DNA of 50,917 nucleotides, taken from NCBI RefSeq assembly GCF_000525855.1, contig NZ_AODE01000009.1:1-50917 (forward strand). The letters run 5' to 3'. Positions 1-10,714 of the stretch are shown in pieces. Made by a program: the position numbers and the translations under genes. This stretch comes from Listeria cornellensis FSL F6-0969 (lineage in GTDB: Bacteria > Bacillota > Bacilli > Lactobacillales > Listeriaceae). The notes under the pieces are model-generated. The model had not been told where the DNA came from. It saw only the letters and a program-made list of their open reading frames with translations, and searched no databases. Positions within the stretch are counted from its first letter, which is position 1. The number at the start of each line of letters is the position of its first letter.

Positions 1-246
1 AGTACGAGAGGACCGGGATGGACACACCGCTGGTGTACCAGTTGTTCCGCCAGGAGCATCGCTGGGTAGCTATGTGTGGCAGGGATAAACGCTGAAAGCA
101 TCTAAGCGTGAAGCCCCCCTCAAGATGAGATTTCCCATTTCTTTAAGAAAGTAAGATCCCTGAAAGAAGATCAGGTAGATAGGTTTGGAGTGGAAGTATG
201 GCGACATATGGAGCGGACAAATACTAATCGATCGAGGACTTAACCA
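1..246 (+). rRNA. 23S ribosomal RNA, 3' end (partial)
   Basis: The window opens inside the sarcin-ricin loop (AGTACGAGAGGACC) and continues through the conserved 23S 3' domain to the usual Firmicute end (GATCGAGGACTTAACCA). Only the last ~246 bases are present. The exact 3' end is inferred from the family pattern. Short open frames within it are not genes. Confidence 0.97.
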
Positions 247-340
247 AAAAAACAAGAGACTCTGTCTCTGAACGGTCACGCACAGACCGACTTTCTTATC
301 TAGTTTTGAGAGAACAGCGTTCTTTCGATGAAAAACATTG

Positions 341-456
<116 letters not shown>

Positions 457-467
457 AATGTATACGA

Positions 468-497
468 AGTACTCACTTTTGTTGAGTGCTTTTTTTA
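468..497 (+). terminator. rrn operon terminator
   Basis: An 8-bp stem (AGTACTCA / TGAGTGCT, one G-U pair) with a 7-base loop is followed by a run of seven T. It lies 12 bases after the 5S rRNA and ends the rRNA operon. Confidence 0.85.
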
Positions 498-643
498 TGT
501 TGACCTTAGTAATTATTTTTTAATGTTGCTGATTTAATTGAGATTTAGTATTGATACTTATGTGATTTTAAGATCGGATTAGGTTTGAGATGTTGTAATT
601 AGTGAACAATATAGGTAAGAGCTTTATAAGGGGGGGGATTGGT

Positions 644-1183
644 GTGGGAGATGCTGTTGGAATGGTGCTCACAATTTTTATTATTAATATTTTGTATGTG
701 TCGTTGAATACGGTGAGGTTATTGATGACGATGAAAGGGTATCGTTATCGTGCGGCTATTGTGAGTGTATTTGAGATTGTGGTCTATATTGTTGCTCTTG
801 GAATGGTTATGAGTAACTTGGATGATATTGCTAACATTGCGGCGTATGCGCTTGGTTTTGGTGTTGGTATTATTGTTGGTATGAAGATTGAGGAGCGGCT
901 AGCTCTGGGGTATATTACGGTTAATGTGATTACGAAGGATTATAACTTGGATTTAGCTAATCAGATTAGGAATGCGGGTTATGGGGTTACTAGCTGGATC
1001 GCTAGTGGACGAGACGGGGAGCGAATGATGTTGGAAATATTGACGCCGCGTAAAAATGAGAATAAGTTGTATCAGCGTATTATTGGGATTGATGATAAGG
1101 CTTTTATTGTATCCTCGGAGCCTAAGCAGATTTATGGGGGCTTTTGGGTTAAGCAAGTACGTGGTGGGGTTAAGAAAAAGTGA
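644..1183 (+). CDS. UPF0316 (DUF2179/DUF5698) membrane protein
   Basis: A 179-residue protein of the UPF0316 family, related to YebE-type proteins; function unknown. It has about three N-terminal membrane segments (roughly residues 7-25, 32-55 and 60-80). A soluble C-terminal domain follows, with the family-typical stretches [23 protein letters not shown] and FIVSSEPK. I chose the GTG at 644 because AAGGGGGGG sits about 7 bases upstream and the family begins near here. An upstream in-frame GTG at 602 would add 14 residues without a ribosome site. As I recall, the homologue in L. monocytogenes also lies just upstream of the pur operon. It is separated from purE by its own weak terminator and the purE promoter. 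Confidence 0.85.
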   Translation: MGDAVGMVLTIFIINILYVSLNTVRLLMTMKGYRYRAAIVSVFEIVVYIVALGMVMSNLDDIANIAAYALGFGVGIIVGMKIEERLALGYITVNVITKDYNLDLANQIRNAGYGVTSWIASGRDGERMMLEILTPRKNENKLYQRIIGIDDKAFIVSSEPKQIYGGFWVKQVRGGVKKK

Positions 1184-1212
1184 CTTTCTATGGGAAGTTT
1201 CTTTTTTTTTTG
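1183..1212 (+). terminator. weak terminator after UPF0316 gene
   Basis: A 6-bp stem (ACTTTC / GGAAGT, one wobble pair) with a TATG loop overlaps the stop codon and is followed by a long T-rich run. It probably separates this gene from the purine operon. Confidence 0.5.
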
Positions 1213-1226
1213 TTAAAAACAGGACT

Positions 1227-1270
1227 AAACACGAACATTAAAATCCTCTTTCTTTTTATTGTTCGATTTT
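1227..1270 (+). promoter_or_regulatory. Inverted pair of PurBoxes (PurR operator)
   Basis: Two 13-base boxes match the Bacillus PurBox consensus AWWWCCGAACWWT: AAACACGAACATT at 1227-1239 on the top strand, and ATTGTTCGATTTT at 1258-1270, which on the bottom strand reads AAAATCGAACAAT. They face each other across 18 bases and lie just upstream of the purE -35 element. In B. subtilis, PurR binds such paired boxes and represses the operon unless PRPP is high. The match is seen here; regulation by PurR is inferred. Confidence 0.8.
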
Positions 1271-1274
1271 ATGG

Positions 1275-1303
1275 TTGACTTTGCTGACAGGTATTGTTAG
1301 AAT
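1275..1303 (+). promoter_or_regulatory. Sigma-A promoter of the pur operon
   Basis: TTGACT (1275-1280), a 17-base spacer and TAGAAT (1298-1303). Transcription would begin near 1310, leaving a leader of only about 48 bases before purE. That is too short for the guanine riboswitch that heads the B. subtilis operon. Confidence 0.8.
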
Positions 1304-1357
1304 GAAGAGGTCAAATAGTGTTGGATAAAATAAGAATGTTGAGGAGTTGAACATTGA

Positions 1358-1846
1358 ATGTGTGCACAAGTTGGTGTCATTATGGGAAGTACTTCTGATT
1401 GGGAGACGATGAGGAAGGCATGTGAGGTATTGGAAGAACTCGAAATAGCTTATGAGAAGAAGGTTGTTTCTGCACACCGCACACCGGATTTGATGTTTAC
1501 ATATGCGGAAAATGCGAGAAGTCGCGGGATTAAGGTCATTATTGCTGGGGCTGGAGGGGCCGCTCATTTGCCAGGTATGGTTGCTGCGAAGACGACTTTA
1601 CCTGTTATTGGTGTTCCTATGAAGTCAAAAGCGTTAAATGGGCTGGATTCTTTATTATCGATTGTGCAGATGCCTGGAGGGGTTCCAGTCGCTACTGTCG
1701 CAATAGGTGAGGCGGGTGCGGTAAATGCTGGATTGCTCGCTGCGCAAATTTTATCGGTCGAAAATGAGGTAATTGCTAGCCGTTTGGAAAATAGACGTGA
1801 TACACTAGAGGAAAATGTTCTAGAAAGTAGTGATTCTCTTGAGTAA
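1358..1846 (+). CDS. purE: N5-carboxyaminoimidazole ribonucleotide mutase PurE
   Basis: 162 residues. It converts N5-CAIR to CAIR in IMP synthesis, working with PurK. Family motifs are clear: GSTSDW (10-15), SAHRTP (38-43, with the catalytic His), [11 protein letters not shown] (64-74) and [11 protein letters not shown] (104-114). The ATG at 1358 follows GAGGAG at an 11-base spacing, and an in-frame stop lies immediately upstream. It is the first gene of a 12-gene operon under the PurBox-controlled promoter. Its 3' end overlaps the start of purK. Confidence 0.97.
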   Translation: MCAQVGVIMGSTSDWETMRKACEVLEELEIAYEKKVVSAHRTPDLMFTYAENARSRGIKVIIAGAGGAAHLPGMVAAKTTLPVIGVPMKSKALNGLDSLLSIVQMPGGVPVATVAIGEAGAVNAGLLAAQILSVENEVIASRLENRRDTLEENVLESSDSLE

Positions 1847-2963
1847 AACGTATTTATTACCAAACAGCACGATTGGAATTATCGGAGGTGGGCAGTTAGG
1901 CAGAATGATGGCCTTGGCTGCGAAGGCGATGGGATTTCGAGTAATTGTACTTGATCCGACTGTTGATGCTCCGTGTGGGCAAGTGGCGGATGAGCAAATT
2001 GTTGCGAATTATACGGATCTGGTGGCTTTGAAGGAATTGGCTGAGAAAAGTGATGTTGTGACATATGAATTTGAAAATGTGGATAATGACGCGATTCGTT
2101 CGATTGAGGACATTGTTCGTGTTCCGCAAGGTTCGGAGTTATTGTCTATTACACAGGATCGTATTTTAGAAAAAGCGTATTTGGAGTCGATTAATATTAA
2201 TTTGGCCCCTTATGCGGTGATTGTGGATAAGGATGATATTGTTCAGCATATTAGTAGTTTGGGCTATCCAGCTGTACTTAAGACGACGCAGGGTGGTTAT
2301 GATGGTAAGGGACAGTATGTGATTCAAAGTGAGGCCGATATTGATAAGGCGCTTGGATTGTTGCGTTTTGGGACGTGTGTGTTGGAGGCTTGGATTCCGT
2401 ATGAGCGTGAGGTTTCGGTGATTGTGGCGCGTAATGCTACGGGTCAAGTGGAGACTTTTCCTGTGGCTGAGAATAATCATAAGAATAATATATTGCACAC
2501 GACGGTTGTGCCAGCGACGCTTGACACGGAATCAGTTCATGAGGCTGAGGCGATTGCGGTGAAACTGGCGGAGTATCTTCATTTAGAAGGTGTTTTGGCG
2601 GTGGAGATGTTTGTGACGAGTTCGGGTGCGATTTATGTGAATGAGTTGGCGCCTAGACCGCATAATTCGGGGCATTTTTCGATTGAGGCTTGTAATATTT
2701 CGCAGTTTACGCAGCATATTCGAGCGATTGCTGGTTTGCCGCTTCTGGAGGTGGAGTTGTTGCGCCCAGCGATGATGGTGAATATTTTAGGGCAACATGT
2801 GGATGGTGTGAATGAGGTACTAGGTGATCATCCGGAATGGTTTGTTCATTATTATGGGAAACAAGAGGCGAAGATTGATCGCAAAATGGGGCATATAACG
2901 GTGCTGAGTGATAATCCGCTTGTGGAGTTAGAGAAACTACGTGCAATGCAAATTTGGAGTTAA
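1830..2963 (+). CDS. purK: 5-(carboxyamino)imidazole ribonucleotide synthase PurK
   Basis: 377 residues, an ATP-grasp enzyme that carboxylates AIR with ATP and bicarbonate to give N5-CAIR, the substrate of PurE. Visible are the N-terminal loop GGGQLGRM (19-26), the central ATP-grasp stretch [12 protein letters not shown], and the C-terminal [11 protein letters not shown] motif. The start is uncertain: GTG at 1830 overlaps purE by 17 bases. A TTG at 1839 would give [10 protein letters not shown], which fits the family N-terminus at least as well. Neither has a strong ribosome site, so translational coupling to purE is likely. Confidence 0.95.
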   Translation: MILLSKTYLLPNSTIGIIGGGQLGRMMALAAKAMGFRVIVLDPTVDAPCGQVADEQIVANYTDLVALKELAEKSDVVTYEFENVDNDAIRSIEDIVRVPQGSELLSITQDRILEKAYLESININLAPYAVIVDKDDIVQHISSLGYPAVLKTTQGGYDGKGQYVIQSEADIDKALGLLRFGTCVLEAWIPYEREVSVIVARNATGQVETFPVAENNHKNNILHTTVVPATLDTESVHEAEAIAVKLAEYLHLEGVLAVEMFVTSSGAIYVNELAPRPHNSGHFSIEACNISQFTQHIRAIAGLPLLEVELLRPAMMVNILGQHVDGVNEVLGDHPEWFVHYYGKQEAKIDRKMGHITVLSDNPLVELEKLRAMQIWS

Positions 2964-2982
2964 TTGGGGGATTTGAGGAACG

Positions 2983-4275
2983 ATGATTGAACGTTATATG
3001 AGAGAAGAGATGGGTAATATTTGGACGGAGCAAAATCGTTTTCAGGCGTGGTTGGAGGTTGAGATTCTAGCTTGTGAGGCTTGGGCGGAGCTTGGTGAAA
3101 TTCCGAAAGAGGATGTAGCGAAGATTCGTGAAAATGCGACGTTTGATGTAGCGCGGATTCAGGAGATTGAGCTTGAGACGCGTCATGATGTTGTGGCGTT
3201 TACAAGAAGTGTGTCGGAATCGCTTGGTGATGAGCGTAAGTGGGTGCATTATGGTTTGACGTCGACGGATGTTGTCGATACGGCTAATTCGTATATTTTG
3301 AAACAGGCGAATGAGATTTTGCGTGCGGATTTGGAACGCTTTATCGAGATTTTGGCGAACAAGGCGAAGGAGTATAAGCATACGGTTTGTATGGGGCGGA
3401 CGCATGGTGTGCACGCGGAACCGACGACGTTTGGCTTGAAGTTGGCGCTTTGGCATGAGGAAATGAAACGGAATCTGGAGCGGTTTAATCGTTCTGCGGA
3501 TGGTGTGGAATTCGGGAAGATTTCTGGGGCTGTTGGGACGTACGCGAACATTGATCCTTTTGTGGAGGAGTATGTTTGTGAGAAGCTAGGTACGACGCCG
3601 GCTCCGATTTCGACGCAGACGTTGCAACGGGATCGTCATGCGGATTATATGGCGACGCTTGCTTTGATTGCGACTTCTGTGGAGAAATTTGCTGTGGAGG
3701 TTCGTGCGCTACAAAAGAGTGAGGTTCGTGAGGTGGAAGAATTTTTTGCGAAGGGGCAAAAGGGGTCTTCTGCGATGCCGCATAAACGTAATCCGATTGG
3801 TTCGGAGAATGTGACGGGCTTAGCGCGTGTGATTCGTGGGCATATGGTGACGGCGTATGAGAATGTGCCACTGTGGCATGAGCGTGATATTTCGCATTCT
3901 TCTGCGGAACGGATTATTTTGCCGGATGCGACGATTTTGCTTGATTATATTTTGAATCGTTTTGGTAATATCGTGAAGAATTTGACGGTGTTCCCGGAGA
4001 ATATGAAGCGGAATATGGACCGGACGCTGGGTCTGATTTATTCGCAGCGTGTTTTATTGACGTTGATTGATAAGGGGATGGCTCGTGAGGAAGCGTATGA
4101 TACGGTGCAACCTAAGGCGATGGAAGCTTGGGAGACGCAAGTGCCGTTTAAGACGTTAGTCGAGGCTGAACCTAAAATTACGGATTTGCTTTCTCAGGAT
4201 GAGATTGATGGTTGTTTTGACTATAATTATCATTTGAAACAGGTCGATATGATTTTTAAACGTTTAGGACTTTAA
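2983..4275 (+). CDS. purB: Adenylosuccinate lyase PurB
   Basis: 430 residues, fumarase/aspartase superfamily. It splits SAICAR to AICAR and adenylosuccinate to AMP, releasing fumarate each time. The catalytic-His segment [10 protein letters not shown] lies near residues 138-147 and the signature loop [11 protein letters not shown] near 260-270. Length is normal. The ATG at 2983 is preceded by a GAGG ribosome site. About 100 bases separate it from purC, the widest gap in this operon, and that gap holds a hairpin and a possible short ORF. Confidence 0.97.
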   Translation: MIERYMREEMGNIWTEQNRFQAWLEVEILACEAWAELGEIPKEDVAKIRENATFDVARIQEIELETRHDVVAFTRSVSESLGDERKWVHYGLTSTDVVDTANSYILKQANEILRADLERFIEILANKAKEYKHTVCMGRTHGVHAEPTTFGLKLALWHEEMKRNLERFNRSADGVEFGKISGAVGTYANIDPFVEEYVCEKLGTTPAPISTQTLQRDRHADYMATLALIATSVEKFAVEVRALQKSEVREVEEFFAKGQKGSSAMPHKRNPIGSENVTGLARVIRGHMVTAYENVPLWHERDISHSSAERIILPDATILLDYILNRFGNIVKNLTVFPENMKRNMDRTLGLIYSQRVLLTLIDKGMAREEAYDTVQPKAMEAWETQVPFKTLVEAEPKITDLLSQDEIDGCFDYNYHLKQVDMIFKRLGL

Positions 4276-4284
4276 GGATGGTAT

Positions 4285-4329
4285 CATGAAAAACTATGGA
4301 GGGTTACGGTGTCTTCATGGTTTTTCATG
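4285..4329 (+). other. Stem-loop between purB and purC
   Basis: CATGAAAAACTAT (4285-4297) pairs with ATGGTTTTTCATG (4317-4329) over 13 positions with one wobble, around a 19-base loop. No T run follows, so it is not an intrinsic terminator. It could be an mRNA processing or stability element in the operon, but the function is inferred only. Confidence 0.55.
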
Positions 4330-4375
4330 CTTGATTCGGGTCAAAATTCTGATTTTAAAAGGAGACTTTTCATAG
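4286..4375 (+). CDS. Possible 29-residue ORF between purB and purC
   Basis: ATG at 4286 has AAGGA 7 bases upstream (4274-4278). The frame runs 29 codons and stops with TAG at 4373-4375, sharing one base with the GTG start of purC. The predicted peptide is hydrophobic and basic toward its C-terminus and matches no family I recognise. Its start lies in the left arm of the purB-purC stem-loop, and the purC ribosome site lies inside it. It could be a leader or coupling ORF, or chance. Confidence 0.25.
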   Translation: MKNYGGLRCLHGFSCLIRVKILILKGDFS

Positions 4376-5082
4376 TGGCGAATTTATTGTATGAGGGTAA
4401 GGCGAAACGGCTGTTTAGCACGGATCAGGATGGTGTGTTGCGAGTGGCGTATAAGGATGATGCAACGGCGCTGAATGGGGAGCGTAAGGAGAGTTTTGCG
4501 AGCAAGGGGCGTTTGAACAATGAGATTACGTCGCGGATTTTTACATATTTGCGAGATGCGGGGATAAAGAGTCATTTTGTGGAGCAATTGTCGGATACGG
4601 AGCAGTTGGTACGCTCAGTGGAGATTATCCCGCTTGAGGTTGTCGTGCGAAATGTGATTGCTGGGAGTCTTGCAAAACGTCTTGGGGTTCCTGAGGGGAC
4701 GCCTACATCGCGGCCAATTGTGGAGTTTTATTATAAGGATGATGCGCTTGATGATCCGTTTATTAATGACGCGCATGTGCTTTATTTGGAGGCGGCGACG
4801 GAGGATGAGATTGCGATTTTGAAGCAGGCGGCGCTTGAGATAAATGTGGCGTTATGTGAATTATTCGCAAAAATGAATATTACGTTGATTGATTTTAAAT
4901 TGGAATTTGGACGTGATCAGGATGGGGAAATTCTGCTTGCGGATGAGATTTCGCCGGATACATGCCGATTATGGGATCGGGATACGAATGCCAAGCTGGA
5001 TAAGGACGTCTTTCGTCGGAATATTGGGAATTTAACTGCGGTTTATGAGGAAGTTTTGAAAAGATTAAAGGAGGTTGTTTAA
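4375..5082 (+). CDS. purC: SAICAR synthase PurC
   Basis: 235 residues. It joins CAIR and aspartate with ATP to give SAICAR. The two family signatures are present: EIIPLEVVVRNVIAGS near residues 83-98 and LIDFKLEFG near 171-179. I chose GTG 4375 because AAAAGGAGA lies about 9 bases upstream and the protein then begins MANLLYEGKAKR, as in the family. An upstream extension to 4309 would add 22 unrelated residues. The purS ribosome site lies in its last codons. Confidence 0.96.
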   Translation: MANLLYEGKAKRLFSTDQDGVLRVAYKDDATALNGERKESFASKGRLNNEITSRIFTYLRDAGIKSHFVEQLSDTEQLVRSVEIIPLEVVVRNVIAGSLAKRLGVPEGTPTSRPIVEFYYKDDALDDPFINDAHVLYLEAATEDEIAILKQAALEINVALCELFAKMNITLIDFKLEFGRDQDGEILLADEISPDTCRLWDRDTNAKLDKDVFRRNIGNLTAVYEEVLKRLKEVV

Positions 5083-5328
5083 ATGTATAATGTGAAGGTG
5101 TTTGTGACGTTGAAGAAAAGTGTGTTGGATCCTCAGGGGACGGCTGTGATGGGATCGTTGAAAAGTTTGAATTATGGCGAGGTTGAGGATGTACGGATTG
5201 GGAAATACATGGAGCTTCAAGTGGCGAAATCGGATCGTGACATTCATGCGGTCTTGGACGAAATGTGTGATAAGTTGCTGACAAACCCAGTGATGGAAGA
5301 TTATCGTTATGAAATTGAGGAGGCTTAA
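5083..5328 (+). CDS. purS: FGAM synthase subunit PurS
   Basis: 81 residues, the small structural subunit of the three-part formylglycinamidine ribonucleotide synthase (PurS, PurQ, PurL). PurS dimers bridge the glutaminase and synthase subunits. Normal family length, with the [17 protein letters not shown] segment. The ATG follows the purC stop directly, with AAAGGAGG upstream, so the two genes are tightly linked. Confidence 0.95.
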   Translation: MYNVKVFVTLKKSVLDPQGTAVMGSLKSLNYGEVEDVRIGKYMELQVAKSDRDIHAVLDEMCDKLLTNPVMEDYRYEIEEA

Positions 5329-5330
5329 GG

Positions 5331-6014
5331 ATGAAATTTGCGGTCATTCAATTTCCAGGTTCAAATTGTGATTTAGATATGTTGCATGCGATTCAAGATG
5401 CGCTCGGTGAAGAGGCGGAATATGTGTGGCATGCGGAAACGAGTTTAGACGGTTTTGATGCGGTACTTCTTCCTGGTGGATTCTCGTATGGGGATTACTT
5501 GCGGACGGGTGCGATTGCAAAATTTGCGAATATTATGCCGGAAGTGGTGCAGTTTGCGGAAACGGGTAAGCCGGTGCTTGGTGTTTGTAACGGTTTTCAG
5601 ATTTTGGCGGAGAGTGGGTTGCTTCCTGGGGCCTTGATTCGGAATAATAATCTTCATTTTGTTTGTAAGACGGTAAGTTTGCGTGTGGAGAATGCGGGGA
5701 CGATGTTTACGTCGGAATATGAGGCTGGGGAAGAGATTCAGATTCCTGTGGCGCATGGTGAGGGGAATTATTATTGTGATGATGCTACGCTTGCGGAATT
5801 GCGGGCGAATGGGCAAATTGTGTTCACGTATGCGTCGGAAAACCCTAATGGAAGTATTGCGAATATTGCTGGGATTACGAATAAGGCCGGGAATGTACTA
5901 GGTATGATGCCGCATCCGGAGCGTGCTGTAGAGGATGTTGTTGGTGGAACGGCTGGACTTGGCGTTTTTAAATCGATGTTGAAGGCTTGGAAGGAGGAAC
6001 AAGTACATGCTTAA
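5331..6014 (+). CDS. purQ: FGAM synthase glutaminase subunit PurQ
   Basis: 227 residues, a class I glutamine amidotransferase that supplies ammonia to PurL. The nucleophile is Cys86 in GVCNGFQIL and the His/Glu pair sits in MPHPERAVE near the C-terminus. The ATG at 5331 is 2 bases after purS, with AGGAGG upstream. The 3' end overlaps purL by 8 bases. Confidence 0.96.
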   Translation: MKFAVIQFPGSNCDLDMLHAIQDALGEEAEYVWHAETSLDGFDAVLLPGGFSYGDYLRTGAIAKFANIMPEVVQFAETGKPVLGVCNGFQILAESGLLPGALIRNNNLHFVCKTVSLRVENAGTMFTSEYEAGEEIQIPVAHGEGNYYCDDATLAELRANGQIVFTYASENPNGSIANIAGITNKAGNVLGMMPHPERAVEDVVGGTAGLGVFKSMLKAWKEEQVHA

Positions 6015-8232
6015 TGTGAATCAGGAACCGTCAGCGGCGCAAATTGAGGAGCAGAAAATTTATGAGACAATGGGACTCAGTGAGAGTGAGTATGGTCTTG
6101 TTTGTGATATTTTGAAGAGAAAACCGAATTATACGGAAACGGGTTTGTTTTCGGTGATGTGGTCGGAACATTGTAGTTATAAAAATTCAAAACCGGTGTT
6201 GCGCAAGTTCCCGACGGAGGGCCCGCAAGTGTTGCAAGGTCCTGGTGAGGGTGCTGGGATTGTGGATATTGGTGATGGACTTGGTGTTGCTTTTAAGGTG
6301 GAAAGTCACAATCATCCGTCTTATGTGGAGCCGTATCAAGGCGCTGCAACTGGTGTTGGCGGGATTATCCGCGATGTATTCTCGATGGGGGCGCGTCCAA
6401 TTGCGATGCTGAATTCGCTTCGTTTTGGTGAGATTGATAACCCACACACGAAATATTTAGTGAATGAGGTTGTGGCTGGAATTGCTGGTTACGGGAACTC
6501 GATTGGGATTCCGACGGTTGGCGGCGAGGTGCAGTTTGATCCGTGTTATGCGAAGAATCCGCTAGTCAATGCGATGTGTGTTGGCTTGATTGCAAAAGAG
6601 GATATTCAAAAAGGTCAGGCGGTTGGCGTTGGTAATCCGGTGATGTATGTTGGTGCGAAAACGGGGCGCGACGGGATTCATGGGGCTACTTTTGCATCGG
6701 TGGAATTCAGTGAAGAAGGCGAGCAGCAGCGTTCGGCGGTTCAAGTTGGCGATCCGTTTATGGAGAAATTGTTGCTGGAGGCTTGTCTGGACTTGATTCG
6801 TGATCATTCGGATATTTTGATCGGGATTCAGGATATGGGCGCGGCGGGCTTGGTGAGTTCGAGTTCGGAGATGGCATCAAAGGCTGGATCGGGCTTGGAG
6901 CTCATTATGGATGATGTGCCGCAACGGGAAACTCATATGTCGGCGTATGAAATGTTGCTTTCAGAGTCGCAGGAACGGATGCTTTTATGTGTGAAAAAAG
7001 GACATGAGGCAGAGATTAAGGCATTGTTTGAGCGTTATGGTTTGGAGGCTGTAACGATTGGAACGGTGACGGATGATAAGATGTACAAAATTGTGCATCA
7101 TGGGGAAGTCGTGGCGAATGTGCCAGTTGACGCGCTTGCTGAGGATGCGCCGGTGTATCACAAGCCTTCATCGGAGCCGCAGCGTTATCGTGATTTTCAG
7201 GCGGAAGAGGCTTTTGCGCCAGTTGTGACGGATGTTGTGGCGACGTGGAAAGCGTTACTTGGACAGCCAACGATTGCGAGTAAGCGTCATATTTATGAAC
7301 AGTTTGATTATCAAGTTCGGACGAACACGGCGGTTGCGCCTGGTTCGGATGCGGCTGTTTTAAGGGTTCGTGGAACGAATAAGGCGATTGCGATGACGAC
7401 GGATTGTAATTCGCGTTACCTGTATTTGGATCCTGAAAAAGGTGGCCAGATAGCGGTTGCGGAAGCGGCTCGAAATATTGTTTGTTCGGGCGCGAAACCG
7501 CTGGCGATTACGGATGGTCTCAATTTTGGGAATCCAGAGAAACCGGAGATTTTCTGGGAGATCGAGAAGGCGGCGGACGGGATTAGTGCGGCTTGTCTAG
7601 AACTTGATACGCCAGTCATTTCGGGAAATGTTTCGATGTATAATGAGACGGATGGGGAAGGTATTTATCCAACGCCGGTGATCGGGATGGTTGGTTTAGT
7701 CGAGGATGTCGCGCATATTACGACGCAAGGTTTCAAAGCGGCTGGCGATGTGATTTATTTGATTGGCGAAACGAAGCCGGAATTTAGCGGTTCGGAATTG
7801 CAAAAATTGGAGCAGGGCAAAATTAGTGGACGCGCGCCTGAACTTAATTTACAGGTGGAGAAGCGTTACCAAGAATTCTTGTTGACGGCGATTCGCGAGG
7901 GTCTTGTTGCTTCGGCGCATGATTTGGCGGAAGGCGGCTTGGCGATAGCGCTTGCTGAGGCTGGTTTTGCGAACGATTTAGGCGCGGCAATCAAGGTACC
8001 TTTTTCAGAGGAATTACTTTTCAGTGAGTCGCAATCGCGTTTCTTGGTGTCGGTGAAAGCGGACGATGCTGCGAAATTCGAGCAGTTGTTTGAAACGGAA
8101 AAAGTGGTGCGTTTAGGCGAGGTCACAGAGGTACCGCAATTGGTGGTGCAAACGGAAAAATCAGCAATTACAGCCGAACTTAGTGCGTTAAAACAAGTTT
8201 GGGAAGGGGCTATTCCATGTCTACTGAAATAA
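6007..8232 (+). CDS. purL: FGAM synthase large subunit PurL
   Basis: 741 residues, the small-type PurL found in Gram-positive bacteria. It converts FGAR to FGAM with ATP and ammonia from PurQ. Two AIRS-like repeats are visible. Characteristic stretches are [14 protein letters not shown] (near 45-58), [22 protein letters not shown] and [23 protein letters not shown] precedes the ATG. The last 16 bases overlap purF. Confidence 0.97.
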   Translation: MLNVNQEPSAAQIEEQKIYETMGLSESEYGLVCDILKRKPNYTETGLFSVMWSEHCSYKNSKPVLRKFPTEGPQVLQGPGEGAGIVDIGDGLGVAFKVESHNHPSYVEPYQGAATGVGGIIRDVFSMGARPIAMLNSLRFGEIDNPHTKYLVNEVVAGIAGYGNSIGIPTVGGEVQFDPCYAKNPLVNAMCVGLIAKEDIQKGQAVGVGNPVMYVGAKTGRDGIHGATFASVEFSEEGEQQRSAVQVGDPFMEKLLLEACLDLIRDHSDILIGIQDMGAAGLVSSSSEMASKAGSGLELIMDDVPQRETHMSAYEMLLSESQERMLLCVKKGHEAEIKALFERYGLEAVTIGTVTDDKMYKIVHHGEVVANVPVDALAEDAPVYHKPSSEPQRYRDFQAEEAFAPVVTDVVATWKALLGQPTIASKRHIYEQFDYQVRTNTAVAPGSDAAVLRVRGTNKAIAMTTDCNSRYLYLDPEKGGQIAVAEAARNIVCSGAKPLAITDGLNFGNPEKPEIFWEIEKAADGISAACLELDTPVISGNVSMYNETDGEGIYPTPVIGMVGLVEDVAHITTQGFKAAGDVIYLIGETKPEFSGSELQKLEQGKISGRAPELNLQVEKRYQEFLLTAIREGLVASAHDLAEGGLAIALAEAGFANDLGAAIKVPFSEELLFSESQSRFLVSVKADDAAKFEQLFETEKVVRLGEVTEVPQLVVQTEKSAITAELSALKQVWEGAIPCLLK

Positions 8233-9647
8233 GAGGATTGAACGAGGAATGTGGTATTTTCGGGATTTGGAATCATCCGAGTGCGGCGCAGATTACGTAT
8301 TATGGTCTGCATAGTTTGCAACATCGCGGGCAAGAGGGCGCGGGAATTGTGTCAACGGATGGCGTGACGCTAAAGGGACATCGTAACTTGGGCCTGCTTG
8401 CGGATGTGTTTAAACACGGGGAACTGGATGATCTTGTCGGGAAATCGGCAATTGGGCATGTGCGTTATGCGACAGCTGGTGGCAAGAGTTTGAGCAATGT
8501 TCAACCATTTTTATTCCACTTTCAAAATTCGAGTCTGGCGCTGGCGCATAATGGGAATTTGATTAATGCGCAGACGCTTCGGCAGGAGTTGGAAGAAGAA
8601 GGCGCGATTTTTCAGACGAGTTCGGATACGGAGGTTCTGGCGCATTTGTTGAAACGCAGCCAGACGGGATCGTTCGTGGAGGATTTGAAGGTGGCGCTGA
8701 ACAAGGTCAAGGGTGGTTTTGCGTATATGCTTTTGACGGAGAATGAGTTGATTGCCGCGCTTGATCCGAATGGTTTCAGACCGCTTTCGATTGGTAAAAT
8801 TGGTGATTCGTATGTGATCGCTTCGGAGACGTGTGCGTTTGACACGGTTGGCGCGGAGTTTGTACGCGATGTGGAGCCGGGTGAGTTGATTATTATTAAT
8901 GATGATGGCTTGCATATTGAGAAGTTTACGGAAGACGTAAAGCATTCGATTTGTAGTATGGAATATGTGTATTTTGCGCGTCCTGACTCGAATATTGCAG
9001 GAATTAATGTCCATTCGGCGCGAAAACGGATGGGGAAACGGTTGGCGCAGGAGGCTTTTGTTGAGGCGGATGTGGTGACGGGTGTTCCGGATTCGAGTAT
9101 TTCGGCGGCGATTGGGTATGCGGAGGAAACTGGCATTCCGTACGAGCTGGGCTTGATTAAGAACCGGTATGTGGCGCGGACGTTTATTGAGCCGTCGCAG
9201 GAATTACGGGAACAAGGTGTGAAAATGAAATTGTCGGCGGTGCGTGGTGTTGTTGAGGGCAAACGGGTAGTCATGATTGATGATTCGATTGTGCGCGGGA
9301 CGACGAGTCGCCGGATTGTGCAATTATTGCGCGAGGCTGGTGCTGCGGAAGTACATGTTCGAATTGCGTCTCCACCGCTTGCTTTTCCGTGTTTTTATGG
9401 GATTGATATTCAGACGCGGAGTGAGTTGATTGCGGCGAATTATTCGGTGGATGAGATTTGCCGGATTATCGGTGCGGATTCGCTGACGTATTTGTCGGAG
9501 GATGGGCTTGTGGAAGCGGTTGGTAAGCCGTATCCGGATGAGCCTTATGGCGGACTTTGTATGGCGTATTTTAACGGGGATTACCCGACGGAATTATTTG
9601 ATTATGAAAAAGAATATTTGGCGAGTTTAGAAGCCGAGTCACGTTGA
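8217..9647 (+). CDS. purF: Amidophosphoribosyltransferase PurF
   Basis: 476 residues. It catalyses the first committed step, PRPP plus glutamine to phosphoribosylamine. ATG 8217 has GGGAAGGGG 7 bases upstream and gives an 11-residue propeptide ending EE before Cys12, the N-terminal nucleophile exposed after self-processing in Bacillus-type PurF. The glutaminase domain is followed by a phosphoribosyltransferase domain with the PRPP loop [14 protein letters not shown] near 351-364. Length equals that of B. subtilis PurF as I recall it. A longer in-frame start at 8199 was not used. Confidence 0.96.
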   Translation: MSTEIRGLNEECGIFGIWNHPSAAQITYYGLHSLQHRGQEGAGIVSTDGVTLKGHRNLGLLADVFKHGELDDLVGKSAIGHVRYATAGGKSLSNVQPFLFHFQNSSLALAHNGNLINAQTLRQELEEEGAIFQTSSDTEVLAHLLKRSQTGSFVEDLKVALNKVKGGFAYMLLTENELIAALDPNGFRPLSIGKIGDSYVIASETCAFDTVGAEFVRDVEPGELIIINDDGLHIEKFTEDVKHSICSMEYVYFARPDSNIAGINVHSARKRMGKRLAQEAFVEADVVTGVPDSSISAAIGYAEETGIPYELGLIKNRYVARTFIEPSQELREQGVKMKLSAVRGVVEGKRVVMIDDSIVRGTTSRRIVQLLREAGAAEVHVRIASPPLAFPCFYGIDIQTRSELIAANYSVDEICRIIGADSLTYLSEDGLVEAVGKPYPDEPYGGLCMAYFNGDYPTELFDYEKEYLASLEAESR

Positions 9648-9663
9648 GAGGGGAATTTTGCAA

Positions 9664-10713
9664 ATGGCAGAGAATGCGTATAGTAAGGCTGGCGTTGATG
9701 TTGAGGCGGGTTATGAGGTTGTGGAGCGGATCCGAAAACATGTGGCTCGCACGAAGCGTAACGGTGTGATGGGCGCGATTGGTTCGTTTGGCGGGATGTT
9801 TGATCTTAGTGGGCTTGGCTTGCGTGAACCTGTACTTGTTTCGGGGACGGATGGCGTTGGTACGAAGTTGCTACTTGCGATTGAGGCGGATAAGCATGAT
9901 ACGATTGGCGTGGACTGTGTCGCGATGTGTGTGAATGATATCTTGGCGCAAGGCGCGGAACCGCTGTTTTTCTTGGATTATATTGCGACGGGGAAAACGA
10001 TTCCTGGCAAGATGGAGCAGATTGTTAAGGGTGTGGCGGACGGCTGTGAGTTGGCTGGATGCGCGCTTGTTGGTGGTGAGACGGCGGAGATGCCTGACAT
10101 GTATGGTGCGGACGATTATGACTTGGCTGGCTTTACGGTTGGCGCGGTCGAGAAGGCGGACGTGATTACGGGCGAGCGGGTTGCGGCTGGCGATGTCTTG
10201 ATTGGTTTGCCTTCGAGTGGAATTCACAGTAATGGATACTCATTGGTACGCAAAATTTTCTTTAAGGAGCATGACTTTGCGCTGGATGCGGTTTTGCCGG
10301 AGCTTGGGGGCAAGACGCTTGCGGATGAGTTGCTCGTGCCGACGCGGATTTATGTGAAACCTGTTTTGGAAGTGATTAAAAATGTAACAGTACATGGAAT
10401 TTCGCATGTGACGGGTGGCGGCTTTATCGAGAATTTGCCACGGGTGTTGCCGGAGGATTTGGCGGTATCGATTACGCGTGATGCTTGGCCTGTTTTGCCA
10501 ATTTTTGGTGTGCTGCAAAAGTATGGTGAGATTGACGCGGACGAGATGTATGGCATTTTTAATATGGGAATTGGGATGGTGCTTGTTGTTGCGGCGGAAG
10601 ATGCGGAACAAACGCTCGCCATTTTAGCAGAACAAGGTGAAAAAGCGTATACGATTGGAAACGTGACGCCGAAAGAAGATGGCGCGCAAGTTGTGTTTAC
10701 GGGAGGCAAATAG
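9664..10713 (+). CDS. purM: AIR synthase PurM
   Basis: 349 residues, phosphoribosylformylglycinamidine cyclo-ligase. It closes the imidazole ring, FGAM to AIR, using ATP. Visible motifs include [36 protein letters not shown] and [13 protein letters not shown] prefer ATG 9664 over TTG 9658 because GAGAGGGG at 9646-9653 is better spaced and the family starts [10 protein letters not shown]. Confidence 0.96.
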   Translation: MAENAYSKAGVDVEAGYEVVERIRKHVARTKRNGVMGAIGSFGGMFDLSGLGLREPVLVSGTDGVGTKLLLAIEADKHDTIGVDCVAMCVNDILAQGAEPLFFLDYIATGKTIPGKMEQIVKGVADGCELAGCALVGGETAEMPDMYGADDYDLAGFTVGAVEKADVITGERVAAGDVLIGLPSSGIHSNGYSLVRKIFFKEHDFALDAVLPELGGKTLADELLVPTRIYVKPVLEVIKNVTVHGISHVTGGGFIENLPRVLPEDLAVSITRDAWPVLPIFGVLQKYGEIDADEMYGIFNMGIGMVLVVAAEDAEQTLAILAEQGEKAYTIGNVTPKEDGAQVVFTGGK

Positions 10714-10714
10714 G

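Noticed and set aside
602-643. Upstream GTG start for the UPF0316 protein
   Set aside because: It has no ribosome site, and the extra 14 residues do not fit the family; GTG 644 has AAGGGGGGG at good spacing.
1211-1357. Guanine (G-box) riboswitch before purE
   Set aside because: The transcript leader would be only ~48 bases and the aptamer core is not visible; paired PurBoxes explain the regulation.
4309-4374. Extended N-terminus of PurC
   Set aside because: A good ribosome site and the family N-terminus both place the start at GTG 4375.
8612-9274. A 220-codon minus-strand open frame inside purF
   Set aside because: It is a shadow of purF on the opposite strand, with no ribosome site or family sequence. 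Many similar minus-strand frames across the pur operon are rejected for the same reason.
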